From Candidatus Gastranaerophilales bacterium (lineage in GTDB: Bacteria; Cyanobacteriota; Vampirovibrionia; Gastranaerophilales; Gastranaerophilaceae), in NCBI GenBank assembly GCA_944325615.1, contig CALVAU010000095.1, forward strand, positions 1 to 7,199: a stretch of 7,199 nucleotides of DNA. Direction: 5' to 3'. The translations under genes and the position numbers were made by a program. The notes under the pieces are model-generated. The model saw only the letters and a program-made list of their open reading frames with translations, did not search any database and was not told where the DNA came from. Positions 5,557 through 7,199 of this stretch are shown one piece after another; positions within the stretch are counted from its first letter, which is position 1; every line of letters begins with the position of its first letter.

Positions 5557-5632
5557 GTCATCCTGAGGGCGGAGCCCGAAGGATCTCAAAAAAAGAACCG
5601 ACATGGGATTATTCGCTTATGCTCAGGATGAC
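5557..5632. repeat. Palindromic dispersed repeat between convergent genes
   Basis: A 76-bp element whose ends GTCATCCTGAG and CTCAGGATGAC are perfect 11-base inverted copies. It starts 36 bases after the second pilin stop and ends two bases before the last codon of the ABC ATPase. Since TTTTATTT follows on the + strand, the hairpin could end pilin transcription. It is the only copy here outside a reading frame. Confidence 0.8.
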
Positions 5633-5634
5633 TT

Positions 5635-6588
5635 TTATTTGTTTAAAAAACATGCACTTATGTGGTTTTCGCTTATTTTATAATTCTCGGGAACTGATTT
5701 TTTGCAAGGTTCAAAGCAATATTTGCATCTAGGATGAAATTTGCAGCCAGAAATGTCCTGATGAATTGTCGGGGGTTGACCTTGTATGGTCTCAAGTATG
5801 GTTTCTCTTTTAGCTGGCATGGAGTTTAAAAGTGCTTTTGAATATGGATGGTTTGGATTCTTGAAAAAGTCTTTAGCAGGGGCTTTTTCGACTATTCTGC
5901 CAGCATACATTACTGCAATTTCGTCGGCGTTTTCTCCGACTAATGCAAGGTCATGAGTGATTAATAAAATTGAAGTGCCAAGTTGAGATTTAATATCTGA
6001 TAACAAATTCATAATCTGTGCTTGAATAGTTACATCAAGAGCCGTTGTCGGCTCATCAGCTATTAAAATCTCAGCTTGACAAGCAAGTGCCATTGCTATT
6101 ATTGCCCGTTGTTTCATTCCCCCTGAAAATTCATGCGGATAAGCTTTTAGGCGATCTTTGGCACAGGGAATTTGTACCATTTCCAATGATTCTAAAGCTT
6201 TTTTTCTTGCTTTTTCTCCCTTTAGGTTTTGGTGAATTTCTATCACTTCTAAAAGTTGGTTTTCTATTGTGTATAAAGGGTTTAAAGAGGTCATAGGATC
6301 TTGCGGGATAAGTGCAATTTTAGCTCCTCTTATCTTTTGCATTTCTTTTTCGCTGTATTCTAAAAGATTCTTCCCATTATAAAATATTTCACCGGAAGTT
6401 ATTTGGGCTGTTTTTGGTAGAAGTTTTAAGATACTCATTGTGCTAATTGATTTTCCGCAGCCGCTTTCTCCAACCAGAGCAAGAGTTTTACCTTTTTCCA
6501 AGCTGAAATTTACGTCAAAAAGAGCCTGACGAAATCCCGCTTCGGTCTTAAAACCTAAATTTAAATTTTTTACTTCTAAAATTTTCAT
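5635..6588 (-). CDS. Oligopeptide/dipeptide-type ABC transporter ATP-binding protein (OppD/DppD family)
   Basis: A 317-residue cytosolic ATPase that would drive peptide or nickel-type import with a partner ATPase and two permeases. All motifs are present: Walker A GESGCGKS (40-47), Q-loop Gln96 in IPQDPMTSLNP, signature FSGGMKQR (154-161), Walker B ILIADEP (174-180) and switch His212 (LLITHD). The C-terminal oligo_HPY extension (about 232-317) carries the Cys cluster C282-X5-C288-X2-C291-X3-C295 typical of OppD/DppD proteins; recent structures of this family place an iron-sulfur cluster there, from memory. Length fits the family. No permease, binding protein or second ATPase is adjacent: downstream is the convergent pilin and upstream a divergent unknown gene, so partners must be elsewhere. 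The substrate cannot be read from the sequence. Confidence 0.92.
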   Translation of the reverse strand: MKILEVKNLNLGFKTEAGFRQALFDVNFSLEKGKTLALVGESGCGKSISTMSILKLLPKTAQITSGEIFYNGKNLLEYSEKEMQKIRGAKIALIPQDPMTSLNPLYTIENQLLEVIEIHQNLKGEKARKKALESLEMVQIPCAKDRLKAYPHEFSGGMKQRAIIAMALACQAEILIADEPTTALDVTIQAQIMNLLSDIKSQLGTSILLITHDLALVGENADEIAVMYAGRIVEKAPAKDFFKNPNHPYSKALLNSMPAKRETILETIQGQPPTIHQDISGCKFHPRCKYCFEPCKKSVPENYKISENHISACFLNK

Positions 6589-6595
6589 ATATCAA

Positions 6596-6601
6596 ATTAT
6601 A
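6596..6601 (-). promoter_or_regulatory. -10 box directly before the ABC ATPase start (possibly leaderless)
   Basis: Perfect TATAAT on the minus strand ending seven bases before the ATG, preceded by TG but without the usual single base between. No Shine-Dalgarno is present between it and the ATG. No clear -35 is seen. Confidence 0.4.
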
Positions 6602-6731
6602 CAATATAAAATTAAAAACTAATAATTCCCCGATATAACAAATTTGAAATGTTACAAAATGTAAAGATGATTTTAAAGTGCCTAAAAGCCTCATTTGACG
6701 CGGATTAACAATTTTTGAGAAACGGCTGAAA

Positions 6732-6766
6732 GCATGTAACCATGCAATTTTCGGGTGCAAAAATTG
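6732..6766. promoter_or_regulatory. Two small inverted repeats in the divergent promoter region
   Basis: GCATG (6732-6736) / CATGC (6741-6745) with a 4-base gap, then CAATTTT (6745-6751) / AAAATTG (6760-6766) with an 8-base gap. They share base 6745. They are possible regulator sites upstream of the last gene, but short enough to arise by chance. Confidence 0.25.
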
Positions 6767-6791
6767 TTTATAAAAGCATAGGGGATAAAAT
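6764..6791 (+). promoter_or_regulatory. Possible promoter of the last gene
   Basis: TTGTTT (6764-6769), 16 bases, TAAAAT (6786-6791). The -10 is one base off consensus and the -35 matches only in TTG, so this is weak. The -10 lies inside the 9-bp inverted repeat. Confidence 0.3.
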
Positions 6792-6809
6792 AGCCACACA
6801 CTATTTTAT
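6785..6809. promoter_or_regulatory. 9-bp perfect inverted repeat, operator or 5' hairpin
   Basis: ATAAAATAG (6785-6793) and CTATTTTAT (6801-6809) are perfect inverted copies around CCACACA, ending 35 bases before the ATG of the last gene. It overlaps a possible -10, so it could be a repressor site; if transcribed it would form a 9-pair hairpin. Confidence 0.4.
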
Positions 6810-6844
6810 GAAAAGGAAAAGGTCAAATTTGAAAGGGGAAAATT

Positions 6845-7199
6845 ATGACAGATGTTGTACAAGGAGTATCAGTGCAATCTGCAAATTATGAGGACGGACA
6901 ATACAGACGTTCCAGACTTGACAGATTAAAAGCAAGAGCACTGAAAACAAGTAGGGAAGCAAGAAGTGTTTTCAAGCAAGAAAAGACTGCGGAATACAAA
7001 CGTGATATTCCGGAATTAACAAACCGTGAGGCAAAATCTTTCGGTAAAAAGACTATGCAGAATGAAACAGCTGCAGCTAGAGTAGATGATAGAATGGTCT
7101 ATATTGATCAAAATAAAATGAATGCTCTAAAATCTGCATTACCGGATAGAGATCATGTCTATATTGACAATGATGAGGTTCGCAGAATTATTTCTGAAA
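6845..7199 (+). CDS. Unrecognised protein, N-terminal 118 residues (3' partial)
   Basis: The start is firm: AAAGGGGA lies about six bases before the ATG and the frame stays open to the window end. I do not recognise the family. The visible part has no signal peptide or membrane segment and is very charged and hydrophilic. Residues 20-55 are rich in Arg and Lys and probably helical (RRSRLDRLKARALKTSREAR). Two similar short segments follow, MVYID (84-88) and HVYID (104-108), about 20 residues apart, the second running into NDEVRRIISE. The gene is divergent from the ABC ATPase, with a strong inverted repeat upstream. It could be a structural or adaptor protein; no function is proposed. Confidence 0.8.
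   Translation, partial: MTDVVQGVSVQSANYEDGQYRRSRLDRLKARALKTSREARSVFKQEKTAEYKRDIPELTNREAKSFGKKTMQNETAAARVDDRMVYIDQNKMNALKSALPDRDHVYIDNDEVRRIISE

Noticed and set aside
5523..5732. Plus-strand ORF of 69 codons after the second pilin
   Set aside because: It is the translation of the palindromic element plus the antisense of the ATPase end; such ORFs come with the repeat.
6695..6700. TTGACG as a -35 box for the last gene
   Set aside because: No -10-like hexamer lies 15-19 bases downstream.
6548..6799. Minus-strand ORF of 83 codons upstream of the ABC ATPase
   Set aside because: It overlaps the true ATPase start, lies over promoter elements of both divergent genes and has no ribosome site or domain.

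Overview
The window looks like a low-GC chromosome fragment from an uncultured gut bacterium. The prepilin N-termini (FTLAEVLITLGIIG) and the cyanobacterium-like PRPP synthetase suggest Gastranaerophilales (Melainabacteria/Vampirovibrionia, sister to Cyanobacteria). This is inference from protein flavour, with no marker gene present. The standard code with TAA/TAG/TGA stops fits throughout.

Layout: (1) 3-1016 (+) is a type IV pilin-like/pseudopilin gene whose 5' end lies beyond the window; the window opens inside a G run. (2) 1049-3090 (-) is a two-gene, 13-nt overlapping two-component operon: a soluble histidine kinase and a REC / degenerate GGDEF / REC regulator. (3) 3091-3345 is an intergenic region with two terminator-like hairpins and a candidate small RNA on the + strand. 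(4) 3346-4359 (-) is prs, PRPP synthetase. (5) 4360-4610 is a divergent promoter region. (6) 4611-5520 (+) is a second, closely related pilin-like gene with a good promoter and Shine-Dalgarno. Its ATG is separated from the body by a run of 13 G that puts it out of frame. (7) 5557-5632 is a palindromic repeat at a convergent gene end. (8) 5635-6588 (-) is an OppD/DppD-type ABC ATPase without its permeases. (9) 6589-6844 is a divergent promoter region with a strong inverted repeat. (10) 6845 to the end (+) is the start of an unrecognised gene.

The most interesting part is the pair of pilin genes. Both carry a 50-bp leader starting in a G run, then copies of a dispersed palindromic element (GTCATCCTGAG ... 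CTCAGAATGAC), then the real prepilin motif, all in one open frame. In the second copy, 12 or 15 G would join the well-signalled ATG to the pilin, while the 13 present end translation after 15 codons. This is the layout of a phase-variable surface protein. The two mature proteins have conserved ends and a diverged middle. A run of 16 A inside the kinase gene is a second possible slippage site.

Other points: the kinase and the ABC ATPase both have TATAAT only 6-7 nt before the ATG and no Shine-Dalgarno, suggesting leaderless mRNAs. The other starts (prs, regulator, second pilin leader, last gene) have good ribosome binding sites. No tRNA, rRNA, CRISPR array, transposase or integrase was seen.
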